Assembly (NCBI RefSeq): GCF_000426625.1
Contig: NZ_KE384547.1
Location: forward strand, 2,037,159-2,101,158
Length of the DNA: 64,000 nt
Reading direction: 5' to 3'
Source: Psychrilyobacter atlanticus DSM 19335
GTDB taxonomy: Bacteria; Fusobacteriota; Fusobacteriia; Fusobacteriales; Fusobacteriaceae
Part shown: positions 8,678 to 18,055 of the stretch, piece after piece
How positions within the stretch are numbered: position 1 is the stretch's first letter
How the letters are laid out: every line of letters begins with the position of its first letter
Made by a program: the position numbers and the translations under genes
Notes under the pieces: generated by a model
Told to the model about the DNA's origin: nothing
The model's database searches: none
What the model saw: only the letters and a program-made list of their open reading frames with translations

Positions 8678-9877
8678 CTATTTTATCTCCTCTACTCTAC
8701 TGATTACACTACCATCATGATAGATAATCTCTATTTTTTCACCTTTTTCTAATTCTCCTGCACCTCTTATAACCTTGTTACCCGCTTTAGTTATAGTATA
8801 TCCCCTCTTCAATATTCCTTCTGGATTCAATGAACGGAGTTTTTCCATCCTTACTTCTAAAAGATATTTTTTTTGTATTAAACTATTATTAATAACTTTT
8901 TTTAACCTGTCTTCCCTATCCATCAATAGATTATTTCTGTCTACAACAGTCTCTAAATAACTCCTCAAGATATAGCTTCTTTTTAAAGTTTCTAATTTTT
9001 CCTTTTTTTTCTGTAGGTTCCCCAGCAAGCTGTTGTTTAGCTTCTTCTTCCTGTCTTCCAAAGTCTCCATTAGCAGGTCTTTTCTAGGAACAACTAACTC
9101 CGCTGCATGGGTCGGAGTAGAAGCACGCATATCTGCTGTAAGATCTGTCAAAAGATTATCTATCTCATGACCTACAGCTGAAACAATGGGAGTTTTAGTA
9201 TTAAAGTATGCCAAAGCCACCTCTTTTTTATTGAATGACCATAGGTCTTCTACACTTCCTCCACCCCGTCCTGCTACAATAAGATCTATCTCCTCCATCT
9301 TATCCAGAGTTTTTATCCCTTTTATGATCTCATCTTCAGATCCTATCCCTTGAACCTTGGCAGGATAGACATAGATATTTATATTTTCATATCTAAGTTT
9401 AGCAGTATTTATTATATCTTTTACTGCCGCTCCTGTTCCCGAAGTTACTATTCCAATATTTTGAGGTAATTTTGGAATAGGCAGTTTATATTTTGTGTCA
9501 AAATAACCCTCTTTAGCCAGCTCTCTTTTAGTTCTTTCCAACTCCTCAAAGAGTTTTCCCAGAGTCCCCTCTTTTTCCACATGAGCTACCAAAATTTGAT
9601 AGTTCCCATTAGCTTCATACAGTGTCACTTTTCCAAATAATTTTATCTTGTCTCCCTCTTTTAAATCCTCTGGTATTTTTTTAAATTTATATCCAAAAGA
9701 CACACATTTTACACTGGCCTTACTGTCTTTAAGAGTAAAATAAAGATGACCACTCTTATAATAATTTATCCCCGAAATTTCGCCTTTTAGAAAAAAATTA
9801 TTAAAGCTATCGTTCCCTTCTAAATATTCCTTTACCATCTTATTTATTTGACTTACTGAAAATATCCTATCCTTCAT
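8678..9877 (-). CDS. xseA: Exodeoxyribonuclease VII large subunit
   Basis: Catalytic subunit of exonuclease VII, which degrades single-stranded DNA. An N-terminal OB fold (about residues 1-105) binds DNA. The catalytic domain has GRGGGSVEDLWSFN, VGHEIDNLLTDLTADMRAST and PTHAAELVVP. A long coiled coil follows and the tail has the LNPEGILKRGYTIT motif. AAGGAGAG precedes the ATG. The small-subunit gene xseB, often next to xseA, is not adjacent; a TPR gene occupies that position instead. Confidence 0.95.
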   Translation of the reverse strand: MKDRIFSVSQINKMVKEYLEGNDSFNNFFLKGEISGINYYKSGHLYFTLKDSKASVKCVSFGYKFKKIPEDLKEGDKIKLFGKVTLYEANGNYQILVAHVEKEGTLGKLFEELERTKRELAKEGYFDTKYKLPIPKLPQNIGIVTSGTGAAVKDIINTAKLRYENINIYVYPAKVQGIGSEDEIIKGIKTLDKMEEIDLIVAGRGGGSVEDLWSFNKKEVALAYFNTKTPIVSAVGHEIDNLLTDLTADMRASTPTHAAELVVPRKDLLMETLEDRKKKLNNSLLGNLQKKKEKLETLKRSYILRSYLETVVDRNNLLMDREDRLKKVINNSLIQKKYLLEVRMEKLRSLNPEGILKRGYTITKAGNKVIRGAGELEKGEKIEIIYHDGSVISRVEEIK

Positions 9878-9949
9878 ATACTACTCTCCTTTACCTTCTT
9901 ACATTTATAGATATCGATTTTTATGGATATTAAAATAAATAAAAAAGAA

Positions 9950-11410
9950 TTATATCTCCAATATTTTTATTCCATCTTCCCAAACAGTTATTTTTTTATC
10001 TTCAGACACCTTTATAGCTAAACCATATTTAGATCCACTTATTGCAGCAGCCGTCCTGGCCCCTTCGACCTTCTCCTTACTTCCATTCATATCCAATTTC
10101 ACTAACCTTCCAAATGATAAAAGGTTGAATTCATTGTCAAGGGTCACAGCACCATCTACCTTAGATATTAATTTCAAGTATTCAAAATTATGATTTTTTA
10201 TTCTGGTATTTTCCCCACCCTTTAACACTGTCCTCTTATATATACTATTATCTTCATTCCCACCTATAAATATTTTTTCTCTCTCTTTTTTTTTTATAGT
10301 TCTTTCTAGAATTATAAAAAGTCCTCCCTTACCTTCTTCTAGGAGGTTTTTAATAAGGCATACCAAAACATCTACATTCATTATAATATTTTCAATTATA
10401 TCTTTTTTCTCTATTTTATCATTAAAAAGGTGAAATACAAAAGAATCCATATAAAATTTTTCTATAATCAAAAATTTTAAAATATGAAAAGATTTTAACT
10501 TCCATTTCCCACTTCTATACGAAAGATAGTTATCTATAGAATTTTGTAAATATAATTTCAACTCTTTATTTTTAATTTCCATATATATATAAGGGAATCT
10601 TTCTCTCTTTTCCTTATTATAAGTATTAAAAAGAACTTTCGAGGATATCATCTCTTCGTTGGAATATTTAACCAATTTATCTATCTTATCCTCACTCATC
10701 TTAAATCCAGCTTTAAGTTCTATGCTTATACTATCTTTATCTATATAGCTTAAAATATTTTTAGACAACAAAGATATAAATGAGATTAAATATCCGTTAT
10801 TTTGACTCCTTAAATTAACCAGCATCCTTTCTTTGAACACCGTATGCTTTTCATCATTTACTCCTAACCCATAACCTTTGAAATCACTGTCTATAATCAA
10901 TACCAAATTATCTCCATTTAACATCTTTAGGGATAATTTCTCTTTGAATATTTCTTCTATTTTTTTAGGAGTATCAAAGGGCAGGAAATTTAATCCCATT
11001 TTTTTCAATTCCTCTGGGATAATTTCTCTATTTTTAAAGAGTAATATATTTAGGTTTGAATTTTCACTTTCATAAGTTTCATTGCATATCCTCTTTATGG
11101 TATCCATAAAGTTCATCTGTTCACCTGTAACTACCAGCTTTTCCTTTACCATATGACCTATTAATTTTTGAGAAAACTCTTCTATCAGGTCGGTAAAGTA
11201 GATATTATTATTTTCCTCATAGTATTCCTCTAAAATTATATCCAGAATCTCAAAAATTTCACCTATATGTTCCAAAGTTTTTTTTATAAATTTTGAATTA
11301 AATTCCGGTATAAATTCCACATGATTACCATGAGCTTTCAGCTTTAATTTTACCCCTAAATACTCACTGAGCTTCTCTAAAAATTCTCCATAATAATCTA
11401 TTTTTTTCAT
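9950..11410 (-). CDS. Protein with C-terminal diadenylate-cyclase-like (DisA_N/DAC) domain
   Basis: 486 residues. The last ~120 resemble the DAC fold that makes or binds cyclic di-AMP: GGLFIILER matches the family GALIVIER strand, DGAVTLD (Asp419-Gly-Ala) matches the catalytic DGA motif, and the GARTAAA segment (450-456) sits where active enzymes have GTRHRAA, followed by a family-like LAIKVSEDKKITVWEDG end. The RHR triad is therefore replaced by Arg-Thr-Ala, so it may be a divergent enzyme or a nucleotide sensor. The N-terminal ~350 residues are unrecognised and contain no membrane segment. The start codon overlaps the stop of the upstream alarmone-synthetase-like gene by 4 bp (ATGA), indicating coupled translation. 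Domain identity is inferred by eye. Confidence 0.65.
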   Translation of the reverse strand: MKKIDYYGEFLEKLSEYLGVKLKLKAHGNHVEFIPEFNSKFIKKTLEHIGEIFEILDIILEEYYEENNNIYFTDLIEEFSQKLIGHMVKEKLVVTGEQMNFMDTIKRICNETYESENSNLNILLFKNREIIPEELKKMGLNFLPFDTPKKIEEIFKEKLSLKMLNGDNLVLIIDSDFKGYGLGVNDEKHTVFKERMLVNLRSQNNGYLISFISLLSKNILSYIDKDSISIELKAGFKMSEDKIDKLVKYSNEEMISSKVLFNTYNKEKRERFPYIYMEIKNKELKLYLQNSIDNYLSYRSGKWKLKSFHILKFLIIEKFYMDSFVFHLFNDKIEKKDIIENIIMNVDVLVCLIKNLLEEGKGGLFIILERTIKKKEREKIFIGGNEDNSIYKRTVLKGGENTRIKNHNFEYLKLISKVDGAVTLDNEFNLLSFGRLVKLDMNGSKEKVEGARTAAAISGSKYGLAIKVSEDKKITVWEDGIKILEI

Positions 11411-12546
11411 TTAGCCCCCTTTTTGTTTCTAAAAATAATATTCTTTAGTGAATATTTAGTAGGCTTTTTGGATTTGTTTTTATACTCTAGATGATATTTT
11501 TCCATCATTTCTGCCATTCCTTTTCTCTCGTCGTCGGTCAATATCTTAAACATCTCTAAAAATTTTAACTTTTCGCTGAGCGGTTCTCCTCCTAACAGTA
11601 CATAGGCCATGGAATAAAATATACCTCTTTTCTCTATTACATTTTCTCCTGTTTCCTGGACTATTTTATTGGTTACAAAAATTATTTCTCTTTTTTTAGT
11701 CTGGAGTATAGTTTCTAGGTCTCCTATCCTCTTTAATTTGAAATAATTCAATAATTTTATTATCTCTACAGGAGCTTCTTCCCTTACCTCTTCCTTTAAG
11801 TTGAGTTCTGCCAAAGTCTCTCTAAAAAGATTATTTAAGATAACATTGTTTTCCATAAAATACCTGATGGTTATATTATTTAACGGGCTATCACTAGGCA
11901 TATTTTTCCCCATCTTCATAGAATCATGTACTTTTTCCTCATATTTTATCAGATCCTGTTTTATATTTACAAATTCCTTATCAGCTAACTCCAGTAAACT
12001 TGCGACCCTAGAGAAACTTCTTATTAATTCATCTGGGATTCCTATCCTGCTTTTATACCCCAAATCATGTTCTATGGTAGCCCAAGTATGCTGTAGAAGA
12101 CTCCTTATCTGAATCTCAAACCTTATCCCTTTAAATTTTTTATACTTCTCTTCTAATGGGAATGACACCACGTAGTGAAGGGACATATATCCAAAAGATC
12201 TAGGATCCAATGCTTTTCTCTTATCGATAGTATTTTTTTCATCTATCACAAAAAATTCTTTTATTTTTTCAGCAGCTATGTCTACCTGATCCTCCATAAA
12301 AGTAACTACTCTCACTCCTACAACATCGGTAATATCGGATAACCTCTGATACTTTCTCCCCTTATCATGAATTTTTTTACTCAGACTCCCCTTGGTTTTT
12401 ATTCGAAAATCTATACTTTGAAGTCTGTATTCCCTATTTTCAATCTCATTTTCAAAGATCTCTTGTATGACCTCTATCATCTCATTATAGACGGGCACCA
12501 TCTTATCATATTTTTTTAAAAATCGATCTACTTTTATATTTTTCAT
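11407..12546 (-). CDS. RelA/SpoT-type (p)ppGpp synthetase domain protein
   Basis: 379 residues with an N-terminal synthetase domain and no HD hydrolase domain. Motifs seen: SIDFRIKTKGSLSKKI, the Mg-binding DVVGVRVV (Asp74), GYMSLHYVV (119-127) and EIQIRSLLQHTWATIEHDLG (144-163), all with the residues conserved in active synthetases. The C-terminal ~190 residues are helical and unrecognised, longer than in the usual small alarmone synthetases, and end with a basic tail. AGGAGG precedes the ATG, 17 bp after uvrB. It likely transfers pyrophosphate to GDP or GTP; a different acceptor, as in toxic SAS enzymes, cannot be excluded. It overlaps the DAC-like gene. Confidence 0.85.
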   Translation of the reverse strand: MKNIKVDRFLKKYDKMVPVYNEMIEVIQEIFENEIENREYRLQSIDFRIKTKGSLSKKIHDKGRKYQRLSDITDVVGVRVVTFMEDQVDIAAEKIKEFFVIDEKNTIDKRKALDPRSFGYMSLHYVVSFPLEEKYKKFKGIRFEIQIRSLLQHTWATIEHDLGYKSRIGIPDELIRSFSRVASLLELADKEFVNIKQDLIKYEEKVHDSMKMGKNMPSDSPLNNITIRYFMENNVILNNLFRETLAELNLKEEVREEAPVEIIKLLNYFKLKRIGDLETILQTKKREIIFVTNKIVQETGENVIEKRGIFYSMAYVLLGGEPLSEKLKFLEMFKILTDDERKGMAEMMEKYHLEYKNKSKKPTKYSLKNIIFRNKKGAK

Positions 12547-12563
12547 GATTTCCTCCTAATCAC

Positions 12564-14540
12564 CTATATTTCCAACAATAATTTGTCTAATTTTAACATT
12601 TCATCCCTCTTTTTTATAGCTCCTTCAAAATCTAATTCTCCAGCTAACTGACTTATTTCCACCTTTAATCTTTCTATCTGCTCTATTATATCCTTTTTAG
12701 AAGTGTATATCATTACCTCTTCATTTATCTCATCTATATCTAAACCATAATCGAGATTGAGCAGATCTTCTGAGATCTCATTTATAGTTGACCTAGGGTC
12801 TATATTATTATTTATATTATATTCTATTTGTTTTTCTCTTCTTCTATCTGTTTCTGAGATAGCCTCTTTCATAGATTTTGTCATGATATCTGCATATAGG
12901 ATAGCTTCTCCCTCTATATTTCTGGCGGCTCTTCCCATTGTTTGTATCAGTGATCTCCTACTCCTTAAAAACCCTTCTTTATCTGCTTCTAATATAGCTA
13001 CCAAGGATACCTCTGGAATATCTAGTCCTTCCCTTAATAAATTTATTCCTACTAATACATCAAATTCCTTTTTTCTCAACCCCCGAATTATCTCGATTCT
13101 CTCTAGGGTATCTATTCCAGAATGCATATATTTTACCCTTACACCTAAATCTGCATAATATTCTGTCAGCTCTTCTGCCATTTTTTTTGTCAGTGTAGTC
13201 ACTAAAACACATTGTCTTTTCTCTACTCTTAACCTTATCTCCTCTAAGAGGTCATCCACTTGATTTTTAGTCGGTTTTATTATTATTTTAGGCTCTACAA
13301 TTCCTGTAGGACGAACCAGTTGTTCTGCTACTGCTTCACTATTTTCTAATTCAAAGTCTCCAGGGGTAGCCGAAACAAATACCATCTGACCTCCTACCTC
13401 TCTGAACTCTTCAAATTTTAGAGGTCTGTTATCTAAAGCAGATGGTAATCTAAATCCATTTTCTACCAAAGTTGTTTTTCTAGATCTGTCTCCCTTGTAC
13501 ATCCCGCCAATTTGAGCCAGCCCTATATGAGATTCATCTATAAAGATTAAAAAATCATCGGGAAAGTACTCCAGTAGTGTATGAGGTTTCTCCCCCTCTT
13601 TTTTCCCCGACAGGTATCTGGAATAATTCTCTATGCCCTTACAGTAACCGATCTCCTTTATCATCTCGAGATCGTATTCAGTCCTTTGTTTTATCCTCTG
13701 GGCTTCCAGGAGCTTTCCTGAATTTTCAAATTTTTCCACCTGGATCTCCAGATCATTTTTTATCTCCTCCATGATCTGCTCTAACTTCTCTCCCTCTGTC
13801 AGGTAGTGAGTGGCCGGCATAATCATTATTCTCTGAATATTCCTTTTTATACTCTGCCCTGTAAGGGTGTTTATTTCAGAGATACTTTCCAGTTCATCCC
13901 CCCAGTATTCAAGCCTGTATCCACTCTCCTGATATACAGGATAGATATCTATAATATCTCCCTTTACCCTGAATTTTCCCCTTTCAAAGGCTATATCATT
14001 TCTTTCATATCTCAAGTATATTAATTTTTTCATAACTTCATCTCTGCTCATACCACTCTTAAGGTCGATAGCTAAGGTCATCTTCTTATATGTTTCAGGA
14101 GACCCTAAACCATAGATAGCCGATACAGACGCTACTATTATAACATCTTTTCTAGTTAAAAGGGCTGCAGTAGCCGAATGTCGCATTTTATCGATCTCAT
14201 CGTTGATAGATGAGTCTTTCTCTATAAACGTGTCTGTAGACGGTATATAAGCCTCTGGTTGGTAATAATCGTAGTAGGATACAAAATATTCTACTGCATT
14301 CTCAGGAAAAAACTTTTTATACTCTGAATACAGCTGTGCTGCCAGAGTTTTATTGGGAGCCATAATAAGGGCCGGTCTATTAGTTTCCTTAATTACATTG
14401 GCTATAGTAAATGTTTTCCCTGATCCCGTTACTCCTAATAATGTCTGATCTCTATAATTATTATTTAACCCCTCTACCAGAGTCTTTATAGCACTTGGCT
14501 GATCTCCTGTAGGAGTATAATTTGATACTAATTTAAACAT
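12564..14540 (-). CDS. uvrB: Excinuclease ABC subunit B
   Basis: Damage-verification helicase of nucleotide excision repair; works with UvrA and recruits UvrC. The 658-residue sequence has Walker A (GVTGSGKT), the damage-probing beta-hairpin ([17 protein letters not shown]), the IDESH Walker B box, QTMGRAARN helicase motif VI and a C-terminal UVR domain ([20 protein letters not shown]). GGGAGGG lies just before the ATG. It heads a run of minus-strand genes, all with gaps under about 80 bp, that ends at topA. Confidence 0.98.
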   Translation of the reverse strand: MFKLVSNYTPTGDQPSAIKTLVEGLNNNYRDQTLLGVTGSGKTFTIANVIKETNRPALIMAPNKTLAAQLYSEYKKFFPENAVEYFVSYYDYYQPEAYIPSTDTFIEKDSSINDEIDKMRHSATAALLTRKDVIIVASVSAIYGLGSPETYKKMTLAIDLKSGMSRDEVMKKLIYLRYERNDIAFERGKFRVKGDIIDIYPVYQESGYRLEYWGDELESISEINTLTGQSIKRNIQRIMIMPATHYLTEGEKLEQIMEEIKNDLEIQVEKFENSGKLLEAQRIKQRTEYDLEMIKEIGYCKGIENYSRYLSGKKEGEKPHTLLEYFPDDFLIFIDESHIGLAQIGGMYKGDRSRKTTLVENGFRLPSALDNRPLKFEEFREVGGQMVFVSATPGDFELENSEAVAEQLVRPTGIVEPKIIIKPTKNQVDDLLEEIRLRVEKRQCVLVTTLTKKMAEELTEYYADLGVRVKYMHSGIDTLERIEIIRGLRKKEFDVLVGINLLREGLDIPEVSLVAILEADKEGFLRSRRSLIQTMGRAARNIEGEAILYADIMTKSMKEAISETDRRREKQIEYNINNNIDPRSTINEISEDLLNLDYGLDIDEINEEVMIYTSKKDIIEQIERLKVEISQLAGELDFEGAIKKRDEMLKLDKLLLEI

Positions 14541-14596
14541 CTTAGCCCTCCCTAATATTTATCCTCATTCCTCTTCCTTTCAAAGAGCAAAGGAAT

Positions 14597-14628
14597 AAAA
14601 AAAGAGTAGCTTAAGCTACTCTTTTTTT
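14597..14628 (-). terminator. Perfectly palindromic terminator
   Basis: AAAAAAAGAGTAGCTT (14597-14612) is followed at once by its exact complement (14613-14628). It ends the EamA gene and separates it from uvrB. Symmetry means it could act on both strands. Confidence 0.85.
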
Positions 14629-14635
14629 ATCTTTC

Positions 14636-15523
14636 TTATATCTTAACTGTTTTCTTGTTAAATTTCAAAAAATTCCATTTTGTTTCTGCGGTTATTATTG
14701 CTATAAAGATAGCAAATCCCCCAATAATCATATTTAGAGTTAATAACTCTCCCAATAAAGCCACTGAAAACAATGTTCCAAAAACTGCTTCTGTTGATAT
14801 AATTATCGCCGTTTTTGTAGAAGTTGTATGAGCCTGTGCCCAAGTTTGTAGGAAAAATGCCAACATTGTTGTTACTAATCCCACATAAAATATGGCTGCC
14901 CAAGTCTGAGAAGATATCACCGGTGGTAGTGTTTCCACACTAAATGCTGTCACAAATGAAAAGATAGATGCAAAGATCATCTGTAGGAAACAAAGGATAA
15001 AAGGTCCTGTTTTATCTACATAATGACCATTTGAAACTATGTGTCCCGCAAATAAAACTGCACAGACTAGAGACAAAAATTCCCCATATCCAAAACTCAT
15101 ATTATTTCCTGTAGATAAAAATGCTGTCCCTAAAAAACAAATAATAACTGCTGCAAAAACATATTTATCAGGCTTTTTCTGAGTCACAGCCCAATATAAA
15201 AAAGGTACTATAACCACATTTACCCCTGTTAAAAAAGCATTTTTAGACGGCGTCGTATACTGCAGTCCTACTGTCTGTGCTCCAAAAGCCAAATACAATA
15301 AGATCCCTACTAAAAATCCTCCCAATATATCCTCTTTTTTCATCTTCTTTATCCTATTAAAAAAAATAACTCCTAGAGATATTCCTGCTATTAAAAATCT
15401 AAATCCCATCATATAAAATGGTGATATCCCTGCATCCAATAATATCTTAGTGGCTACAAAGCCCGACCCCCATACAATTGATACCAATAATAATGTTACA
15501 TCTGCTACTAAACTTTTTTTCAT
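14636..15523 (-). CDS. DMT-family (EamA) transporter
   Basis: Inner-membrane carrier of the drug/metabolite family with about ten hydrophobic segments in two EamA repeats. The first repeat begins LVADVTLLLVSIVWGSGFVATK with the family motif FRFLIAG; the second ends near LGELLTLNMIIGGFAIF. The substrate is unknown; relatives export amino acids or metabolites. The frame extends ten codons further, but ATG at 15521-15523 follows AAAGGTGA and gives a normal N terminus, for 295 residues. It is a single-gene unit with its own terminator. Confidence 0.85.
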   Translation of the reverse strand: MKKSLVADVTLLLVSIVWGSGFVATKILLDAGISPFYMMGFRFLIAGISLGVIFFNRIKKMKKEDILGGFLVGILLYLAFGAQTVGLQYTTPSKNAFLTGVNVVIVPFLYWAVTQKKPDKYVFAAVIICFLGTAFLSTGNNMSFGYGEFLSLVCAVLFAGHIVSNGHYVDKTGPFILCFLQMIFASIFSFVTAFSVETLPPVISSQTWAAIFYVGLVTTMLAFFLQTWAQAHTTSTKTAIIISTEAVFGTLFSVALLGELLTLNMIIGGFAIFIAIITAETKWNFLKFNKKTVKI

Positions 15524-15974
15524 TTTAATCACCTTTCCCTTTTGTATAACCAAAATGCTAACCTAACCTACAGATATAATAAATTGAAATATTCACTATA
15601 TTCATCTTCTTTCCACCTATACATTCTACTTCTTCTTCACAAAAAAAGATAATTCATTTTATTCATCCTGTATATGTTATACTATATATTATATTCATCC
15701 TAGGAATATTTTGATTTTGTTCTGCTACCATGATTTTTTCTTGTGGAATTATAGGGCAGACCTTCCTAATAATAGGGGCTGTTGTTATTTTATTGGAATC
15801 ACAATGACAAACTTTCTTCAGAGATGCGTTTTATAATATAATAATTAGTATGACTTTATTCTATTACAATCTATAAATAATTATAATTTATTAAGAAATA
15901 AGAGGTTTTCTTTTTTATCATAAGTATATTATAGAAATAAATCTGAATAAATTACCCAAAGGGAGTTGAACATA
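15524..15974 (+). other. Intergenic region between divergent genes
   Basis: AT-rich spacer between the EamA gene and the diguanylate cyclase. A TATAAT at 15882-15887 could be the cyclase -10 box but its -35 is poor. A 25-codon hydrophobic open frame at 15730-15807 has no ribosome binding site and looks like a remnant. Nothing else was recognised. Confidence 0.4.
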
Positions 15975-17471
15975 ATGTTAAGAGCAAAAAGTTTATTTAT
16001 AGTAACAATTTCTAGTATTGTAGTCTTTATTTTGATTTTTGTTAATCTAAAAAAATCAGTAGAAAAAGATTATGAACAGATAGAGGTTGGAATATCTAAA
16101 TCAATATATAAATTGATAAACAATGAATTTCATAGTTCATATTCAAACTTAGAAAGACTTAATGTTGATTGGTCTAAATGGGATGATAGCTATAATTTTA
16201 TAGATTCAGGTGATCCTAAAATAAGAGAAGATTATATTAAGAGTAACTTAGTTGATACCATTTTAGAAGACTTAGATTTAAACCTTATTCTCTTTTTAAA
16301 TGATAATGGGAAAATAGTATACCAGACAAGCTCTGATGACGACTCCGATGAGGATCTTTCTTCAAGAGAGGTTATAGAATTAAAAAACGAGATAGAGTTT
16401 CATAAACAAAAAACAGGAATGATAGCTGGAAAAAATAATAAAATTTTAATTTTTTCCAACTTAGGAATAACAGACAGCAATAATTCAAAAAAACCAGTTG
16501 GTAACTTAATTATGGGTTATTTTCTAGATGAAAAAAAATTGAAAACTTTAGAAGAAAAATTAGGAATTCCATTTAATATATTAGGAGTTTCTGAAAATTC
16601 AAAAAATCCATATGAAATCAAAATAGAAAAAGATACCGTCCTCAATAAATTTTATATTCCAACCCTTTCTGGCCGGAGCATTGTCTTAGAAAATCAAAGA
16701 GATGCCAATATATTATTTTTAGGAAAGGAAAATATAAAGAAATATATAGTAATGCTGTTAATAAACTTTTTAATTTTGATTTTTGTTATCTATATCTTTA
16801 TGGAAAGATTTATTGTAAAGAGGTTAAGAAATATGGAACACTCAGTTAAAGAGATCATAAAACATAAGGATTTAGGGAAACGCCTTGAAATCAATGGGAA
16901 AGATGAAATTGGGGATTTAGGAAAAAATATAAACAACCTCTTAGAAGATATTGAAAAGATGAAAAAAAGGCTTTATAATTTAGCTACCTATGATGTAATG
17001 ACAGGGATACTTAACAGACATATCGGCCTGGAAAAATTAAATAAAAAATTTAAAAAAGTTAAGAAAAATAAAGGTACTCTAATAGCTGTCTTTATCGACA
17101 TAAATAATCTCAAATATGTAAATGATCGATTTTCCCATGAAGAAGGGGATGAGTTGATTAAAAATATTGTTAAAACTATAGAAGGCAGCCTCCTCCCGGA
17201 AGATATTTTTCTACGGTTTGGAGGAGATGAATTTATCCTGGGATTTGATAGATTAAATATAGCAGAAGTAAGGGTATTATTTAATGATATTGAAAAACAA
17301 TTTGAAGAATATACTAAAAACAATTCAAAACAATACAAGACCAGTATAAGTGTTGGAATGGTAGAATGCTCTGGAGACGATACCTTGGAAGAATATATCA
17401 ACCTAGCAGATATAGAGATGTATAAAGATAAGAAAAACAAGAAAAAATTACCAGAACGAATATATATATAA
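15975..17471 (+). CDS. Membrane diguanylate cyclase, CHASE4-HAMP-GGDEF
   Basis: Predicted to sense a periplasmic signal and synthesise cyclic di-GMP. An N-terminal membrane helix (LFIVTISSIVVFILIFV) is followed by a CHASE4 sensor with the hallmark WSKWDDSYNF, a second helix (VMLLINFLILIFVIYIF), a HAMP-like linker and a GGDEF domain. The active motif GGDEF is intact at about residues 416-420, and FIDINNLKYVND holds the metal and substrate Asp residues. The inhibitory RxxD site is LxxD here, so product feedback may be absent. ATG at 15975 with GGGAG upstream is preferred to a TTG nine bases earlier. The terminator is split by an IS. Confidence 0.9.
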   Translation: MLRAKSLFIVTISSIVVFILIFVNLKKSVEKDYEQIEVGISKSIYKLINNEFHSSYSNLERLNVDWSKWDDSYNFIDSGDPKIREDYIKSNLVDTILEDLDLNLILFLNDNGKIVYQTSSDDDSDEDLSSREVIELKNEIEFHKQKTGMIAGKNNKILIFSNLGITDSNNSKKPVGNLIMGYFLDEKKLKTLEEKLGIPFNILGVSENSKNPYEIKIEKDTVLNKFYIPTLSGRSIVLENQRDANILFLGKENIKKYIVMLLINFLILIFVIYIFMERFIVKRLRNMEHSVKEIIKHKDLGKRLEINGKDEIGDLGKNINNLLEDIEKMKKRLYNLATYDVMTGILNRHIGLEKLNKKFKKVKKNKGTLIAVFIDINNLKYVNDRFSHEEGDELIKNIVKTIEGSLLPEDIFLRFGGDEFILGFDRLNIAEVRVLFNDIEKQFEEYTKNNSKQYKTSISVGMVECSGDDTLEEYINLADIEMYKDKKNKKKLPERIYI

Positions 17472-17478
17472 ATATAAT

Positions 17479-17497
17479 AAAAAAAGAGAACTAAATT
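17479..17497 (+). terminator. Left arm of a terminator split by the IS
   Basis: Seven A followed by GAGAACTAAATT. It is the exact complement of 18954-18972 on the other side of the IS. Together they form a 19-bp terminator stem for the diguanylate cyclase gene. Confidence 0.7.
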
Positions 17498-17594
17498 TAA
17501 ACTGTAACCATGAAACTGGACACTTGAAAAAGAGTGTTAGTTTCATGGTTTTTTTGATACAATTTTTTAATAAGAGTTTAAAGGGGTGAATTAA

Positions 17595-18005
17595 ATGTCT
17601 AAAAAAATATTTTCAGATATAGAAGTTACTAAATTATCTAAAAATAAAAATATTTCTAAAGTTTCAAATAAAGCTATTACATATACTTTTGAATTTAAAA
17701 AGAAATTTATTGAGGAATATAAAATGGGAAAGCCTCCGCGTATAATTTTTGAGGAAGCTGGCTTTGATGTGGATATTTTAGGTATGAAAAGAGTTGAAAC
17801 TTCCTCTAAACGTTGGAGGAGAGCTTTTAAAGATAATGGTGAACTGGGTTTAATGGATTCCAGGAAAACATCTTCTGGAAGACCTCTGAAAAGAGAGTTA
17901 ACAGATTTAGAAAAAATTAAACGTTTAGAAGCACAGATTGAATATTTAAAAATAGAGAATGAATTTTTAAAAAAGTTAGACGAGATCGAAAGGGGGGATG
18001 CTTAA
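17595..18005 (+). CDS. IS3-family transposase OrfA (helix-turn-helix)
   Basis: 136 residues. The N-terminal half has a helix-turn-helix (EFKKKFIEEYKMGKPPRII) for binding the IS ends, with a second basic region around RRAFKDNGELGLMD. The C-terminal leucine-zipper-like coil (IKRLEAQIEYLKIENEFLKK) matches IS3 OrfA proteins. AAGGGGTG precedes the ATG. The stop lies just after a run of six G (17992-17997), where a -1 shift would join it to OrfB. Confidence 0.9.
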   Translation: MSKKIFSDIEVTKLSKNKNISKVSNKAITYTFEFKKKFIEEYKMGKPPRIIFEEAGFDVDILGMKRVETSSKRWRRAFKDNGELGLMDSRKTSSGRPLKRELTDLEKIKRLEAQIEYLKIENEFLKKLDEIERGDA

Positions 18006-18055
18006 ATAAAACTGAGATTTTTGAAGCTATTAAATTAATAGTTAAAAGATATAAG

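Noticed and set aside
15730-15807. 25-codon hydrophobic open frame
   Set aside because: No ribosome binding site and no recognisable homologue; an in-frame stop lies shortly upstream. It may be a remnant of a membrane protein gene but cannot be supported as a gene.
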